A stretch of 32,146 bases of DNA from Prevotella sp. (GCA_017462915.1 JAFTQG010000008.1:1-32146); one strand, 5' to 3'; positions 1 through 9,053 are shown, numbered from the stretch's first letter. Numbers and translations: made by a program. The notes: generated from the letters alone by a model not told the origin.

Positions 1-141
1 CTCTGCATAACTTCATCATGAACATCTGCGGGGCGCTCACGGCATACTGTTTCTACGACAACAAGCCGGAGGCATTACCTGTACATGTCGAGAAATCAAG
101 ACAGCTGGAATTGTTCTGAAATTATCCCGAACTCGCGTAAT
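1..141 (+). mobile_element. Insertion sequence end (IS982-like), truncated by the window edge
   Basis: These 141 bases are identical to the reverse complement of 32006-32146; the match stops at base 142 (g against t). The segment holds the last 38 codons of a transposase (3-119) and about 22 bases of non-coding end. The identity to the other window end, plus the interruption of a transporter gene exactly here, marks it as the end of a multi-copy insertion sequence. The outer end reads ACGCGAGTTCGGGATAAT when read inward from the minus side, and is probably the terminal inverted repeat. The window probably stops here because an assembly could not cross a repeated element; that is inference. 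Confidence 0.85.
3..119 (+). CDS. Transposase C-terminus, IS982-like, partial
   Basis: This is the last 38 codons of a transposase with a TGA stop at 117-119; the rest lies outside the window. The visible pattern is NF..N...AL.AY.F...KP followed by a QLELF end, which I recall as the ending of Bacteroidetes IS982-family DDE transposases. No catalytic residue is inside the window, so the family call rests only on this tail. The same reading frame is present in inverted orientation at 32028-32144. Confidence 0.65.
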   Translation: MHNFIMNICGALTAYCFYDNKPEALPVHVEKSRQLELF

Positions 142-473
142 GGATATGTGAACAGTATCACTGATGCAAGTCCGGGATCCATGTATTTGAAGCTGTAGAA
201 TAGGCCTGCTGACGAACCGGCAAACAGGCATCCCATGACAGTTGTTGCCAGTGCTTCGTTTTTCGTCATCCGGAACGATTTGCCTCGGGAAAGCATATAC
301 ATGCCAATAAGCATTGTGGATATGGCATATCTATAGAAGAGGACGCTCATAGGCGTAACGCCTTCGTCATAAAGAGGTATGGCAAATAAAGGGTTAAGTC
401 CGTAACAGGCCGAGCCTATCACTGCCAGCAGATAGCCGAAGGTCGCTGTGGATGTGTGTATTCTTGTCTTCAT
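142..473 (-). pseudogene. EamA/DMT-family transporter, N-terminal part cut by an insertion sequence
   Basis: This reads from an ATG at 473 for about 110 codons and then runs into the insertion-sequence end at 141, where the frame continues only as IS-derived residues (LREFGII...). The protein starts TATFGYLLAVIGSACYGLNP, has several hydrophobic segments and the FYRY motif of the EamA (drug/metabolite transporter) family, members of which normally have ten membrane segments and about 290-300 residues. Only about the first three or four are left here, so the copy is very probably inactive. The substrate cannot be told. The rest of the gene may lie on the far side of the IS, outside the window. 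Confidence 0.8.
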
Positions 474-600
474 GATATGATTTCTGTGGCTGTATTTACA
501 GATAAGAGCCCGCAAATACGGGCTCTATATGTTTGGTGTGAAAGGGGAGAATATGGAAATATCTTTCCAATATCTTATTGCAAAGTCATTTTGTAATAAC

Positions 601-643
601 TTTCCGACAAGTCGGGAACGCTGGCTATCAGCGTTATCGGAAA
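601..643 (-). terminator. Hairpin overlapping the gpsA stop codon
   Basis: AACGCTG (617-623) pairs perfectly with CAGCGTT (629-635) around a five-base loop, and TTTCCGA (601-607) pairs with TCGGAAA (637-643) outside it. CCGAC/GTCGG at 604-615 gives an alternative small hairpin. The gpsA stop (634-636) sits in the stem. It may be the gpsA terminator, but there is no clean U-run after it on the minus strand. Confidence 0.4.
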
Positions 644-1641
644 GAGTCCGTAAGGAGCTTTATCTCTACTTGCGGTGCTATGCGCTCATACAATATGTTA
701 TGAACGGCATCAAGTATCGGCATATTGACATGCATACGGCGGTTTATCTCTGTCATGCATTTTGTGCCGAAATATCCCTCGGCAATCATCTCCATCTCGA
801 TTTGTGCCGATTTCACCGAGTAACCTTTGCCTATCATTGTACCGAAAGTGCGGTTTCGCGAGAAGTGTGAATAGCCTGTGACGAGCAGATCGCCCATGTA
901 TGCCGAGTCTACTGTGGAGGAACACTCCAAGCCTTCTGCGGCACATACTACTTGCAGAAACCGGTTCATCTCCTGCAAGGCATTTGATATAAGTACCGCC
1001 TGAAAGTTGTCGCCGTATTTCAGACCGGAGCAAATGCCGGCAGCGATGGCGTATACATTCTTCAGTACAGAGCCATATTCTATGCCGAGCACATCAGAAG
1101 ATGTCTTTGTCTTTATGGAATTGGACTTGAGTATTTCGGCAAACGCCTGCGCTTTCTCCGTGTCAGCACATCCGACAGTGAGATATGTCAGACGGTCCAG
1201 CGCCACTTCCTCTGCATGTGAAGGGCCTCCGATACAGGCAAGATTTGCGTATGGGACATCATATACCTGATGGAAATACTCAGAGCAGACAAGGTTCTCG
1301 TCTGGGACGATGCCCTTTATGGCAGTTATAACGAACTTGTCTGACAGGCGCACACGCAGGCGCTTCAGGTGGTTTTTGAGATAAGGTGAAGGTGTGACAA
1401 ACACAAGTGTGTCATAATTCTGCACGATATCATTAAGGTCGGAAGAAAAGTATATCTCGCTGATGTCAAAATGAACACCGGTAAGGTAGGCGGGGTTGTG
1501 CTGCAGGTTCTTGAAATCTTCTATGCGGTCATCTCTACGCATATACCAGCCGATATGATGCGTATGGGCGACAACAATCTTGGCGATAGCTGTTGCCCAG
1601 CTACCGCCTCCGATTATTGCGATTTTTCCACAATCAAACAT
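634..1641 (-). CDS. gpsA: Glycerol-3-phosphate dehydrogenase [NAD(P)+]
   Basis: GpsA reduces dihydroxyacetone phosphate to sn-glycerol 3-phosphate, the entry compound for phospholipid synthesis, in the cytoplasm. The 335-residue length fits the family. The Rossmann NAD(P) loop is GGGSWATA at residues 11-18, the two conserved lysines are K109 (TAIKG) and K194 (SVLKN), and the C-terminal helical domain carries the YMGDLL and SRNRTFG motifs (248-253, 261-267). The first glycine loop has GGGSWAT rather than the common GAGSWGT, a mild variant. It starts at ATG 1641 and lies 91 bp downstream of lysS on the same strand, a neighbour order often seen in Bacteroidales. It is probably co-transcribed with lysS. 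Confidence 0.96.
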   Translation of the reverse strand: MFDCGKIAIIGGGSWATAIAKIVVAHTHHIGWYMRRDDRIEDFKNLQHNPAYLTGVHFDISEIYFSSDLNDIVQNYDTLVFVTPSPYLKNHLKRLRVRLSDKFVITAIKGIVPDENLVCSEYFHQVYDVPYANLACIGGPSHAEEVALDRLTYLTVGCADTEKAQAFAEILKSNSIKTKTSSDVLGIEYGSVLKNVYAIAAGICSGLKYGDNFQAVLISNALQEMNRFLQVVCAAEGLECSSTVDSAYMGDLLVTGYSHFSRNRTFGTMIGKGYSVKSAQIEMEMIAEGYFGTKCMTEINRRMHVNMPILDAVHNILYERIAPQVEIKLLTDSFR

Positions 1642-1732
1642 AGTGTCTATCTGTTGTAAGCAAGTGGACAGTATCGTGAATAATGCCTGTTACACGTCCA
1701 CTTCCATGAGAAAGCGTTGTTTTGTTTCTGTG

Positions 1733-3514
1733 TTATGCGTTTGCCTGCTGTATCATTGCCTCAAACTCATCCACTTTAGGGTTATCAAGCCCGAGCTTGT
1801 ACTTCTTGTTTACTCCGCAGACATCCATTTGCAGTTTCTGCGCCTTGACATTCTTGATGTCAGATACAAGATAATATCCAGCCTTGTTGAAGAGAGGAAC
1901 CCATTCTTCTGTTACGCCTACGGCAGCCCATTCAGCGGTTGTTGAGCGTGGAGCTTTCTTCTCAGGCTTCATCTGAGGGAACAACATTATCTCACCGATA
2001 GCGAATTTGCCAGTCATAAGCATAACAAGGCGATCTATGCCGATACCGATACCTGATGTAGGAGGCATACCGTACTGTAGTGCGCGCAGAAAGTCATGAT
2101 CGATAATCATAGCTTCATCATCGCCCTTATCGGCGAGCTTCATCTGCTCCATGAAGCGCTCTTCCTGGTCTATAGGGTCATTAAGTTCAGAATATGCATT
2201 GGCTAATTCCTTGCCGTTTACCATCAGTTCAAAGCGCTCTGTCAATCCAGGCTTTGAACGATGCATCTTTGTCAATGGCGACATCTCTACAGGATAGTCT
2301 GTTATGAATGTAGGCTGGATGAATGTTCCTTCACATGTCTCGCCGAATATCTCATCGATGAGTTTGCCTTTACCCATTGTGTCGTCAACCTCCACACCGA
2401 CTTTCTTTGCAACCTCACGCATTTCAGCCTCACTCATCCCGTTGAGGTCATATCCTGTCTTCTCTTTGATAGCATCGAGAATAGGCAGGCGACGGTATGG
2501 AGCCTTGAACGATATGACTTTTCCATCAATTTCCACTTCCGGTTTTCCATTCACAGCAATACATATCTCTTCGAGCATCTTCTCGGTGAAAGACATCATC
2601 CAGTTGTAGTCTTTGTAAGATACATACAGCTCCATGCATGTGAATTCCGGATTATGGGTCTTGTCCATACCTTCATTGCGGAAATTCTTGCCCATTTCAT
2701 AGACACCCTCGAAACCGCCGACGATAAGGCGCTTGAGATAAAGCTCTGTGGCGATACGCATGTACATATCTTGGTTGAGAGCGTTGAAATGCGTGATGAA
2801 TGGACGTGCACTGGCACCACCTGCAATATTTTGCAGTATAGGCGTGTCTACTTCTGTATATCCTGCTTCGTCAAGTATCCGGCGCATTGTGCGTACAACA
2901 ACGGCACGCTTCAGGAACGTGTCCTTCACTCCCTCATTGACAACAAGGTCAACGTATCTTTGGCGATATCTCAACTCTGGATCGTCGAATTTATCGTATG
3001 CGACACCATCCTTGTATTTTACGATCGGTAATGGTTTCAAGCTTTTGCTCAGTACAGTCAGCTCCATGGCATGGACTGAAATCTCACCTGTCTGTGTACG
3101 GAACACATAGCCCTTTACACCGATGAAATCGCCGATATCAAGCAGTTTCTTGAATACTTTGTTATATAAATCCTTATTCTCATCAGGGCAGATGGCATCA
3201 CGCTGTACGTATACCTGTATGCGGCCTTTCGAGTCTTGTATTTCTGCAAAAGCGGCTTTTCCCATAATGCGCTGTGACATCATTCGGCCGGCAATGCACA
3301 CCATACGGGAGTTCTCTGGCGTAGCCTTTCCTGGTATTTCGTTGCCTTCTTCATCTTTCTCTGTAGGGAGATCTGTGAAGTTTTCTATTATTTCCGTTGA
3401 GAAAGCGTCAGTAGGGTATTCCGCAGCAGGATATGGGTCTATACCCATGTTGCGCAGTTCTTCAAGTGACTGACGGCGTACAATCTCCTGTTCTGAAAGT
3501 TCTAATATGTTCAT
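1733..3514 (-). CDS. lysS: Lysyl-tRNA synthetase (class II)
   Basis: This enzyme charges tRNA-Lys with lysine in the cytoplasm. It is a 593-residue class II synthetase: an anticodon-binding OB fold at about residues 70-155 ([20 protein letters not shown]), motif 2 at [14 protein letters not shown] (278-291) and motif 3 at GIGIGIDRL (488-496). The usual bacterial enzyme is about 500 residues. The excess comes from a roughly 70-residue tail (525-593, starting [14 protein letters not shown]) that I know from Bacteroidales LysS, together with an insertion near 370-400. The tail's role is not known to me. It starts at ATG 3514, about 40 nt below a good promoter (3560-3590). Confidence 0.97.
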   Translation of the reverse strand: MNILELSEQEIVRRQSLEELRNMGIDPYPAAEYPTDAFSTEIIENFTDLPTEKDEEGNEIPGKATPENSRMVCIAGRMMSQRIMGKAAFAEIQDSKGRIQVYVQRDAICPDENKDLYNKVFKKLLDIGDFIGVKGYVFRTQTGEISVHAMELTVLSKSLKPLPIVKYKDGVAYDKFDDPELRYRQRYVDLVVNEGVKDTFLKRAVVVRTMRRILDEAGYTEVDTPILQNIAGGASARPFITHFNALNQDMYMRIATELYLKRLIVGGFEGVYEMGKNFRNEGMDKTHNPEFTCMELYVSYKDYNWMMSFTEKMLEEICIAVNGKPEVEIDGKVISFKAPYRRLPILDAIKEKTGYDLNGMSEAEMREVAKKVGVEVDDTMGKGKLIDEIFGETCEGTFIQPTFITDYPVEMSPLTKMHRSKPGLTERFELMVNGKELANAYSELNDPIDQEERFMEQMKLADKGDDEAMIIDHDFLRALQYGMPPTSGIGIGIDRLVMLMTGKFAIGEIMLFPQMKPEKKAPRSTTAEWAAVGVTEEWVPLFNKAGYYLVSDIKNVKAQKLQMDVCGVNKKYKLGLDNPKVDEFEAMIQQANA

Positions 3515-3559
3515 ATTCCTGTATAACTGTTTGTTAAGTTCTTTTTTACTTTAAGTGTG

Positions 3560-3590
3560 CAAATTTAGCAATAAATCATGTAATGACAAA
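3560..3590 (-). promoter_or_regulatory. lysS promoter (Bacteroidetes sigma-ABfr type)
   Basis: On the minus strand, TTTG (3587-3590) is followed after exactly 19 nt by TAAATTTG (3560-3567), matching the Bacteroidetes -33/-7 consensus TTTG and TAnnTTTG. The predicted transcript start near 3553 leaves a leader of about 40 nt. Confidence 0.7.
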
Positions 3591-3661
3591 AAGTTGTCTT
3601 TCTTTTTATTATAAATTAAGGCAAATGCCACTGTCATGCAGTCATTTCCTGTGCACATCGG

Positions 3662-6637
3662 CTATAATGCCTTTAATACTATACCTTTCTTTTTCATGCC
3701 ATCAACCTTGACCGTCAAAGGGCTTTCAAGTCGGATATGTCGGACGTGTGCCGTCTCGTTGTATGCAGGAATAGCATCAAGCCATTCCTTGTCGAACAGA
3801 CCGTCCTCTTTGTACGGGTTGATGGTGAAGTACGCTACACCGAGAGATGTGAGATTCTGGAAGAAATGCGTTCCTTGAGAAGGGTCTATACGATAGTCTG
3901 TCAAGCCACACTCAACAATGACTCGTGCGCCTGATATGGCTGGCCATTTGACAGGGATGCCAAGCCATGGGTCGCTTGAACCCCATCTTCCTGGTCCAAC
4001 GAGGATATACCCTCTGTCTTCAGTGAGCATTTTTTCATTGATTTTCTCCATTTCATCGGCAATTTCGATGTTCATGGATGCCGAATAATCGTCGGTTTTT
4101 ACATACACGAGATCATGAATATCAGACATTATGCCATGTCCAATGGCACTTTCTGAGCGGAGTATCAGTTCGTTATCGCTGACTGCATCAAGGTCTTCAT
4201 CAAGCATTATCTTGTTGTCGACCATCGGGCGAATCTGCAACAGATAGAACTCTCCTGTCTTGTTGTCATTTACTGTACATGCAAACTCTATCTCTACAGG
4301 GCGCATCATTTCCTTTGAACCGTATTCAAGGATTTTCTGCAACACACGTGCTAAAGGAAGTACGTCATATTGGAGTATGCCGCTGAAAGATATGACCTTA
4401 CGGTTCTTTCCCTCATAGTATCCGTCGCGTATTATCTGGTCGTAAGGGTCGAATGTAGAGCAAAGCCATTTCAGCACACCGTCCTTGTCTGCCTGACGCA
4501 CAGAGAGATTCAGGAGGTTAAAGCCGTCATCTGTCTTGAAATCAAGTTTAGTCTGTGACAAGTCGAGGGCCAGGAATCGTGTCTGTGTTTCACGCAAAGC
4601 AAGTTCCATCTCAGACAGCTGCATGATTTTCTTCGGAATATACGGGTTGACACGGAGATTCTCCCCACCGTCAACAATATATTTTCCAAGGCCAAGAGCC
4701 ATATTCACAATGCCGTCTTCCGCTTTCTGGTCATCGACAGGGTAATAGTTGACAGAACGTGCCACACCTGATATATGTGGATAGAATCGTGTCTCATGTG
4801 CCTGTCCTACAACCTCTTGTATGATGACAGCCATCTTCTCTTGGTCAATGACATTCGAGGTCGCGGTCATATATGCCTTGGAGTCTTTATAGAAGACTGA
4901 CGCATATACAGCCTTGATGGCATTGGCAAGCATTTCAAGACGTTCCTCGGTATCCTCCGCCGGCGGAATCATATATGTGGAGTAGATTCCTGCAAATGGT
5001 TGATAGTGAGCGTCTTCAAGAAGAGATGACGAGCGTATTGCAAGCGGGCCTTTTACAACGTCTACAAGACATCTGAAATCTTCCTCAAGGCGTTGTGGAA
5101 GATGTGCATTGATAAATGCGCACAGGATTTCTTCGTCAGAAGCGTTTGATAGCGCCGTGGCATAGAGGTCGTTTCTCTCCATGAATTCGTCGAAGACATC
5201 GGTGCACAACACCACAGTCTTTGGAATCATGACAGGCAGTTGCTCGAAGCTGTTCAGGTCTGCATGTTTTTTTATGATATGGTCAAGAAAAGCAAGACCA
5301 CGACCCTTGCCTCCAAGGGAGCCATCGCCTATGCGTGCAAAATTAGAGAAATGGTCGAAACGTTCACGATGGAAGACCGCGACAACACCTTGGTTTTTCA
5401 TCCTTCGGTATGCCACAATGGCATCATATATAATCTGGCGATGCTTGTCGACATCCTGTAATGACTGCCAAGTGATTTTCTTCAGGAATTCTGCTATAGG
5501 AAATAGGGCGCGCGAGCCAAGCCATCGTGATACATTGTTGCGCCGGATGTGCATCAGCAATGCCTCACGTGGCAGTGTGAAGATGTTGTCTTGAAGTTCC
5601 TTGAGATTATGTATGCGCACAAGTGGCTCAAGAGTCTCGGAATTGCGGAACACGAAATCTCCGAAGCCGAATTTATGAAGGATGATTTTCCTTAGGTCAT
5701 GATCCAATGATTTAGAGTTCTTATTGATAAACGACGCGTCACATGATATGGCAGCTTTCACATTGCCTTCCTCAGAAGAATCCATGATGAGTGGGACGAA
5801 TTTGTCCATGTCACGAACTGCGCGAAGGAGTTGCACTCCTGCATCTGACACAGCTTCTCCACCGTCTACCATTGGGAAACGGCAGTCGGATATGATACCT
5901 AAAGTGTTGTCTGAGTATTTGCTGTACAAGTCCCATGCTTCTTGATAGTTACGTGCGAGTACTATTTTGGGTCTGCCACGCATACGGAGGGTCTCCAATG
6001 TATTGTTCAATGCTTCAGAAGCAAAGTTCAATGACTGTTGAAGTACAAACTTGTAGAGCATGGGGAGAAACGAAGAATAGAAGCGTACGGAGTCTTCCAC
6101 AAGGAGTATCATCTGTGCTCCGGCAGACAAATCCTTCTCAAGATTCATCTTGTCTTCGATAAGCTTTATTATGGACAGCAGAAGGTCTGCATTGCCGAGC
6201 CAGCAGAAGACATACTCAAAAGCTGACATGTCTTCGTTCTTCATGCGCTCATTGACGCCGTGCGAGAACGGTGTCAGTACAACAATAGGAAGTTTCGGGT
6301 AAGACACCTTTATGTCACGTGCTATATCAAATACGTCATTTGACTCCGTACTTGGCAGGCAGATGATAAGATCCGGCTGCTTGTCTATCCATTTCTCAAC
6401 ATCTTCACGTGAATAAGCACGGAAAAATCGTGGCGGATAGCGCAATCCAAGCCTTACATATTCGTTGAAGAGCTTCTCGTCTATGCGTCCGTCGTCTTCC
6501 AGCATAAACGCATCGTATGGATTTGCGACAATCAGCACATTGAATATTCTCCTTTGCATCATCGACATGAAGTCTGTATCTCTAAGAGTCAGCCGATTTT
6601 TATTCGGTACCACATCGATTGTCTTTTGTTCTTCCAT
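3662..6637 (-). CDS. Two-receiver, PEP synthase-like (PPDK_N) protein of unknown function
   Basis: The protein has 991 residues in four parts. Residues 31-165 resemble a degenerate response-regulator receiver with no aspartate at the phospho-acceptor site. Residues 175-325 form a second receiver with acidic pair E181/D182, phospho-acceptor D251 (IISDCRFP), S287 and K306. Residues 437-805 form a PEP synthase/pyruvate phosphate dikinase N-terminal ATP-grasp domain: GSLGGKGRG (439-447), AIRSSSLLED (533-542), FAGIYST (548-554), IIQEVVG (605-611) and LLQIRP (799-804). The remainder, 806-991, contains GPGRWGSSDPWLGIPV and DPSQGTHFF and matches no domain I know. The phosphohistidine swivel domain and PEP-binding barrel of true PEP synthase are absent, so it cannot be a normal PEP synthase. 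It may be a phosphotransfer or signalling enzyme; the function is unknown. Confidence 0.85.
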   Translation of the reverse strand: MEEQKTIDVVPNKNRLTLRDTDFMSMMQRRIFNVLIVANPYDAFMLEDDGRIDEKLFNEYVRLGLRYPPRFFRAYSREDVEKWIDKQPDLIICLPSTESNDVFDIARDIKVSYPKLPIVVLTPFSHGVNERMKNEDMSAFEYVFCWLGNADLLLSIIKLIEDKMNLEKDLSAGAQMILLVEDSVRFYSSFLPMLYKFVLQQSLNFASEALNNTLETLRMRGRPKIVLARNYQEAWDLYSKYSDNTLGIISDCRFPMVDGGEAVSDAGVQLLRAVRDMDKFVPLIMDSSEEGNVKAAISCDASFINKNSKSLDHDLRKIILHKFGFGDFVFRNSETLEPLVRIHNLKELQDNIFTLPREALLMHIRRNNVSRWLGSRALFPIAEFLKKITWQSLQDVDKHRQIIYDAIVAYRRMKNQGVVAVFHRERFDHFSNFARIGDGSLGGKGRGLAFLDHIIKKHADLNSFEQLPVMIPKTVVLCTDVFDEFMERNDLYATALSNASDEEILCAFINAHLPQRLEEDFRCLVDVVKGPLAIRSSSLLEDAHYQPFAGIYSTYMIPPAEDTEERLEMLANAIKAVYASVFYKDSKAYMTATSNVIDQEKMAVIIQEVVGQAHETRFYPHISGVARSVNYYPVDDQKAEDGIVNMALGLGKYIVDGGENLRVNPYIPKKIMQLSEMELALRETQTRFLALDLSQTKLDFKTDDGFNLLNLSVRQADKDGVLKWLCSTFDPYDQIIRDGYYEGKNRKVISFSGILQYDVLPLARVLQKILEYGSKEMMRPVEIEFACTVNDNKTGEFYLLQIRPMVDNKIMLDEDLDAVSDNELILRSESAIGHGIMSDIHDLVYVKTDDYSASMNIEIADEMEKINEKMLTEDRGYILVGPGRWGSSDPWLGIPVKWPAISGARVIVECGLTDYRIDPSQGTHFFQNLTSLGVAYFTINPYKEDGLFDKEWLDAIPAYNETAHVRHIRLESPLTVKVDGMKKKGIVLKAL

Positions 6638-6666
6638 TCGCAGTCTATTGTTTTTTTGTTCTTCTG

Positions 6667-6674
6667 CAAATTTA
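6667..6674 (-). promoter_or_regulatory. Probable -7 box for the REC-PPDK_N gene
   Basis: TAAATTTG on the minus strand fits TAnnTTTG and lies 30 nt before the start codon at 6637. No good TTTG is seen at the -33 position, so the call is weaker than those for lysS or ompA. Confidence 0.45.
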
Positions 6675-6851
6675 CATAAAAATCCCGAATTATAAGCCAG
6701 TCGGGATAAAAAACAAATGTCATTTCCCTAAATTGTGCCGTTTTGATGTGTAAATGTTAAGTCCGCCACAAATTCTTGTCCTGTAAGCGTGCTCTTTCGT
6801 CACAATTTTGTATATTTGAGGTCTATTGTTAAATTCTCTAAAGTTAGGCCT

Positions 6852-6988
6852 ATGAGAATTGTATGCGGACTTGATGTGCACAAAGATAGCATTTATCTTG
6901 TATTATGAGCGGCACGGGCGAGATTTTTGAGAAAGTTTTCGGTGTTTTAACAAATCTGCTTGAGGAGATGCGTGATTTGATGCTCACA
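6852..6988 (+). pseudogene. IS110-family transposase remnant (N-terminal fragment, frameshifted)
   Basis: Just before the M15 gene, an ATG near 6852 opens a frame reading MRIVCGLDVHKDSIYLVL and then a stop. One frame over, the reading continues GEIFEKVFGVLT and EEMRDLMLT up to about 6988. Both pieces match, in order, the start of IS110-type transposases (CGxDVHK motif with the DEDD-type first aspartate, then EKVFGVLT...LEEMRDL). About 45 codons of a normal 330-400 are left, with a frameshift and a 3' truncation, so this is a dead fragment. The AT-rich 6700-6850 stretch ahead of it is probably the non-coding end of the element. Coordinates are good to a few bases. Confidence 0.75.
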
Positions 6989-6992
6989 TATA

Positions 6993-7577
6993 TTATTTCT
7001 CGAAATGCTGGTAGTCTTTAAGAGACCTCCATGAGCCTCCCCAGCGGAAACCGTGTTTGATAAATAGGCGATAGCACAGGTCGTTCTTGTCTATGCGTGG
7101 TTCTTTGGGCGTGCTTTTTCGTGTTCTTTTTGCATTTGCAGGTTCGATGAGACCGGCATTTTTGTCAGAGATATGTATGCAAGGATTCCATAGCGGATTG
7201 ATATCTATGGCCATTCCGCGTGCATGTTTAGAGATACCGCCGTTTCGCGTGTTGCGTGGATTGTAGCATGATGTGTTGTTGGCAGCCATAGACCGTTCGT
7301 CATCGTTGCCGTATTCCGATACAGGGCGAATGGAGTGGATAGGGTAGCGTGCTTTGTACAGTGCCTTGAAGATGTCAATAAGGTTCTGGGCAATCCTTTT
7401 ATTGCAAATGATAGTGCCCTTACAGGTCTTTCCGTTTTCATCGACATGTAAAACGGAAAGGCTTGCAAGGGTATTGTCTGACTTTATTTCAGAGATGGTA
7501 AAGTCATTCTGTGCATGTCCTGTTGTACATATAAAAATGCAAAGCAGGGTGTAAAGAATCTTGTAACTAATCTTCAC
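6993..7577 (-). CDS. Secreted M15-family peptidase (peptidoglycan carboxypeptidase-like)
   Basis: The protein has 194 residues with a signal peptide (MKISYKILYTLLCIFICTTG, cleavage likely after GHA). It carries the zinc-site motifs of M15 peptidases: SKHARGMAIDI with H118 and D125 as ligands, and YQHFE with H191, plus the GGSW turn at 180-183. These enzymes cut D-Ala-D-Ala or L-Ala-D-Glu bonds in peptidoglycan; the exact bond here is not known. It acts in the periplasm. The start is GTG at 7577, which overlaps the pncB stop (7567-7569) by about 11 bp, so translation is probably coupled to pncB. The stop at 6993 lies just beside the IS110 remnant, but the C-terminal zinc motif is complete, so the gene looks intact. 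Confidence 0.85.
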   Translation of the reverse strand: MKISYKILYTLLCIFICTTGHAQNDFTISEIKSDNTLASLSVLHVDENGKTCKGTIICNKRIAQNLIDIFKALYKARYPIHSIRPVSEYGNDDERSMAANNTSCYNPRNTRNGGISKHARGMAIDINPLWNPCIHISDKNAGLIEPANAKRTRKSTPKEPRIDKNDLCYRLFIKHGFRWGGSWRSLKDYQHFEK

Positions 7578-8793
7578 GGTGTAGCAGATAGTTGAAGATG
7601 CTTATGATATCACTGTCTCCTGTCACTTTCCCTTTGTCTTCAGACATCTTGCATGTCTTGTTCCAATGGCGTTTCTCTGTCATTTTGATGCCAAGGAGCT
7701 TGATTACGATGTTTGAAGGTTTGATGTCCCATTGTGAACCATCAGCAGACAAGGCTGTACCTATGCCGTAACTGTCTATTACGCGGCCGTTGACAGCTTT
7801 ATGAAGTTCAATGGCAGATTGCTCATCAAGTGCATTTGAGAATACGACCTGTTTTGTTGATGGGTCAAGTCCCAATTCACGGTACTTGTTGCATATTTTA
7901 TCCAATTGCTCCAGGTTGTCGCCGCTATCAACACGAAGTCCTGCAAAGACACGTGCGAAATGTTCCGAGAAATTTGCAGAAAAGGCGTTGAAACCGTAAG
8001 TATCATAGAGGTAAATGCCAAGGGAGCCGATGAATGTTTTCTGCCACATATCCATAGCTATATGATTGGCTTCCTGTGGACCGTACATGCCCGCAATGGC
8101 AGATACGAATTCATGCGCCATTGTTCCTATAGGGATGACATCATATTTAAGTGCCAGCCATACGTTGGATGTGCCAGGAAACGCCCCTTTGTAGTTGTCT
8201 CCAAGTTCTTTGCGGAGATCGCGGTCGGCATCGATAAATGCTTTTACAGCCATCTCTTCTGTTGAAAGAGAGAATCGGCGACGTGTTCCGAACTCAGATA
8301 TGTACAAGCCCGCGCCAAGCATACGCCGTGCTTTCTCGTATGACATCTTATAGTAGTCTCTCAAGTCGATTTTGTCAAGTTCGCCAGACAGACGATGCTG
8401 CAGTTCGGATATTATCGCGAGAATCATCACTTCAAGAAGTACAGTCTCATGCCAATATCCTTCAAAAGTCATTTCAAGATGTCCTTCCTCATCTTGATGT
8501 ACATTGACCCATTTGCGCTTGAAGCGGAATCCTTTCAGATATGTGAAAAACCATTGTGGAATATAGTAACAGCGTTTTTGCATAAATATCCGCTCTTCTT
8601 CTGTGAAACGGAGATCTTCGAGATAGATTATCTGCTCTTCCACGAGCTTGTCGAAGCCCGCAGGGTATACAGTGTTGTTGCGGTCAACAAACTTGTACTT
8701 TGCCATTGCACGCGGATAGCAGTTCAGTATGGCACAGCACATAGTGAGTTTGTATAGGTCTGTATCTGTAAAGTGGGTTATTATTGGTTCCAT
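7567..8793 (-). CDS. pncB: Nicotinate phosphoribosyltransferase
   Basis: PncB joins nicotinate and PRPP to nicotinate mononucleotide in the NAD salvage pathway (Preiss-Handler route). From the ATG at 8793 the protein has 408 residues, close to the family's usual 400, and starts MEPIITHFTDTDLYKLTM, the typical N-terminus. An upstream in-frame codon at 8874 would add 27 residues that look unlike the family, so 8793 is preferred. The EFGTRRRFS segment (167-175) and the IPIGTMAHEFV segment with H227, the expected phosphorylated histidine, are present. The M15 gene overlaps its stop codon, giving a two-gene unit with no obvious shared biochemistry. Confidence 0.94.
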   Translation of the reverse strand: MEPIITHFTDTDLYKLTMCCAILNCYPRAMAKYKFVDRNNTVYPAGFDKLVEEQIIYLEDLRFTEEERIFMQKRCYYIPQWFFTYLKGFRFKRKWVNVHQDEEGHLEMTFEGYWHETVLLEVMILAIISELQHRLSGELDKIDLRDYYKMSYEKARRMLGAGLYISEFGTRRRFSLSTEEMAVKAFIDADRDLRKELGDNYKGAFPGTSNVWLALKYDVIPIGTMAHEFVSAIAGMYGPQEANHIAMDMWQKTFIGSLGIYLYDTYGFNAFSANFSEHFARVFAGLRVDSGDNLEQLDKICNKYRELGLDPSTKQVVFSNALDEQSAIELHKAVNGRVIDSYGIGTALSADGSQWDIKPSNIVIKLLGIKMTEKRHWNKTCKMSEDKGKVTGDSDIISIFNYLLHRED

Positions 8794-8956
8794 TTGCCTG
8801 TTGATATGATTATGAGCTCCTTCCGCAGAAGGTGTCGTCTGTATAATCTTGCATGGAGTGTCAGTCTGATGCAATATTCGGTCTTTTCTGCAATTTGGAA
8901 GTTATTGGGTCTGTAAAAGTTTTTTGCGTTTAAGGTAAATTGAAAATTAGACATAA

Positions 8957-9005
8957 CCAATCTTGCCACGGCTATTGTAAACGCTTAAGCCGTGACAAGA
9001 CCGGT
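8957..9005. repeat. Imperfect inverted repeat between trxA and pncB
   Basis: The 19-base arms, AACCAATCTTGCCACGGCT and the reverse complement of AGCCGTGACAAGACCGGTT, match at 16 positions around a loop of about 14 nt. It lies downstream of trxA on the minus strand and could end the dnaE-trxA transcript, though no clear U-run follows. The flanking 8794-9053 stretch holds nothing else I can name. Confidence 0.5.
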
Positions 9006-9053
9006 TTGTTCATCTAAAATCCTAGTCTCTTTGAGTTCTTGAGCTTTAGCATG

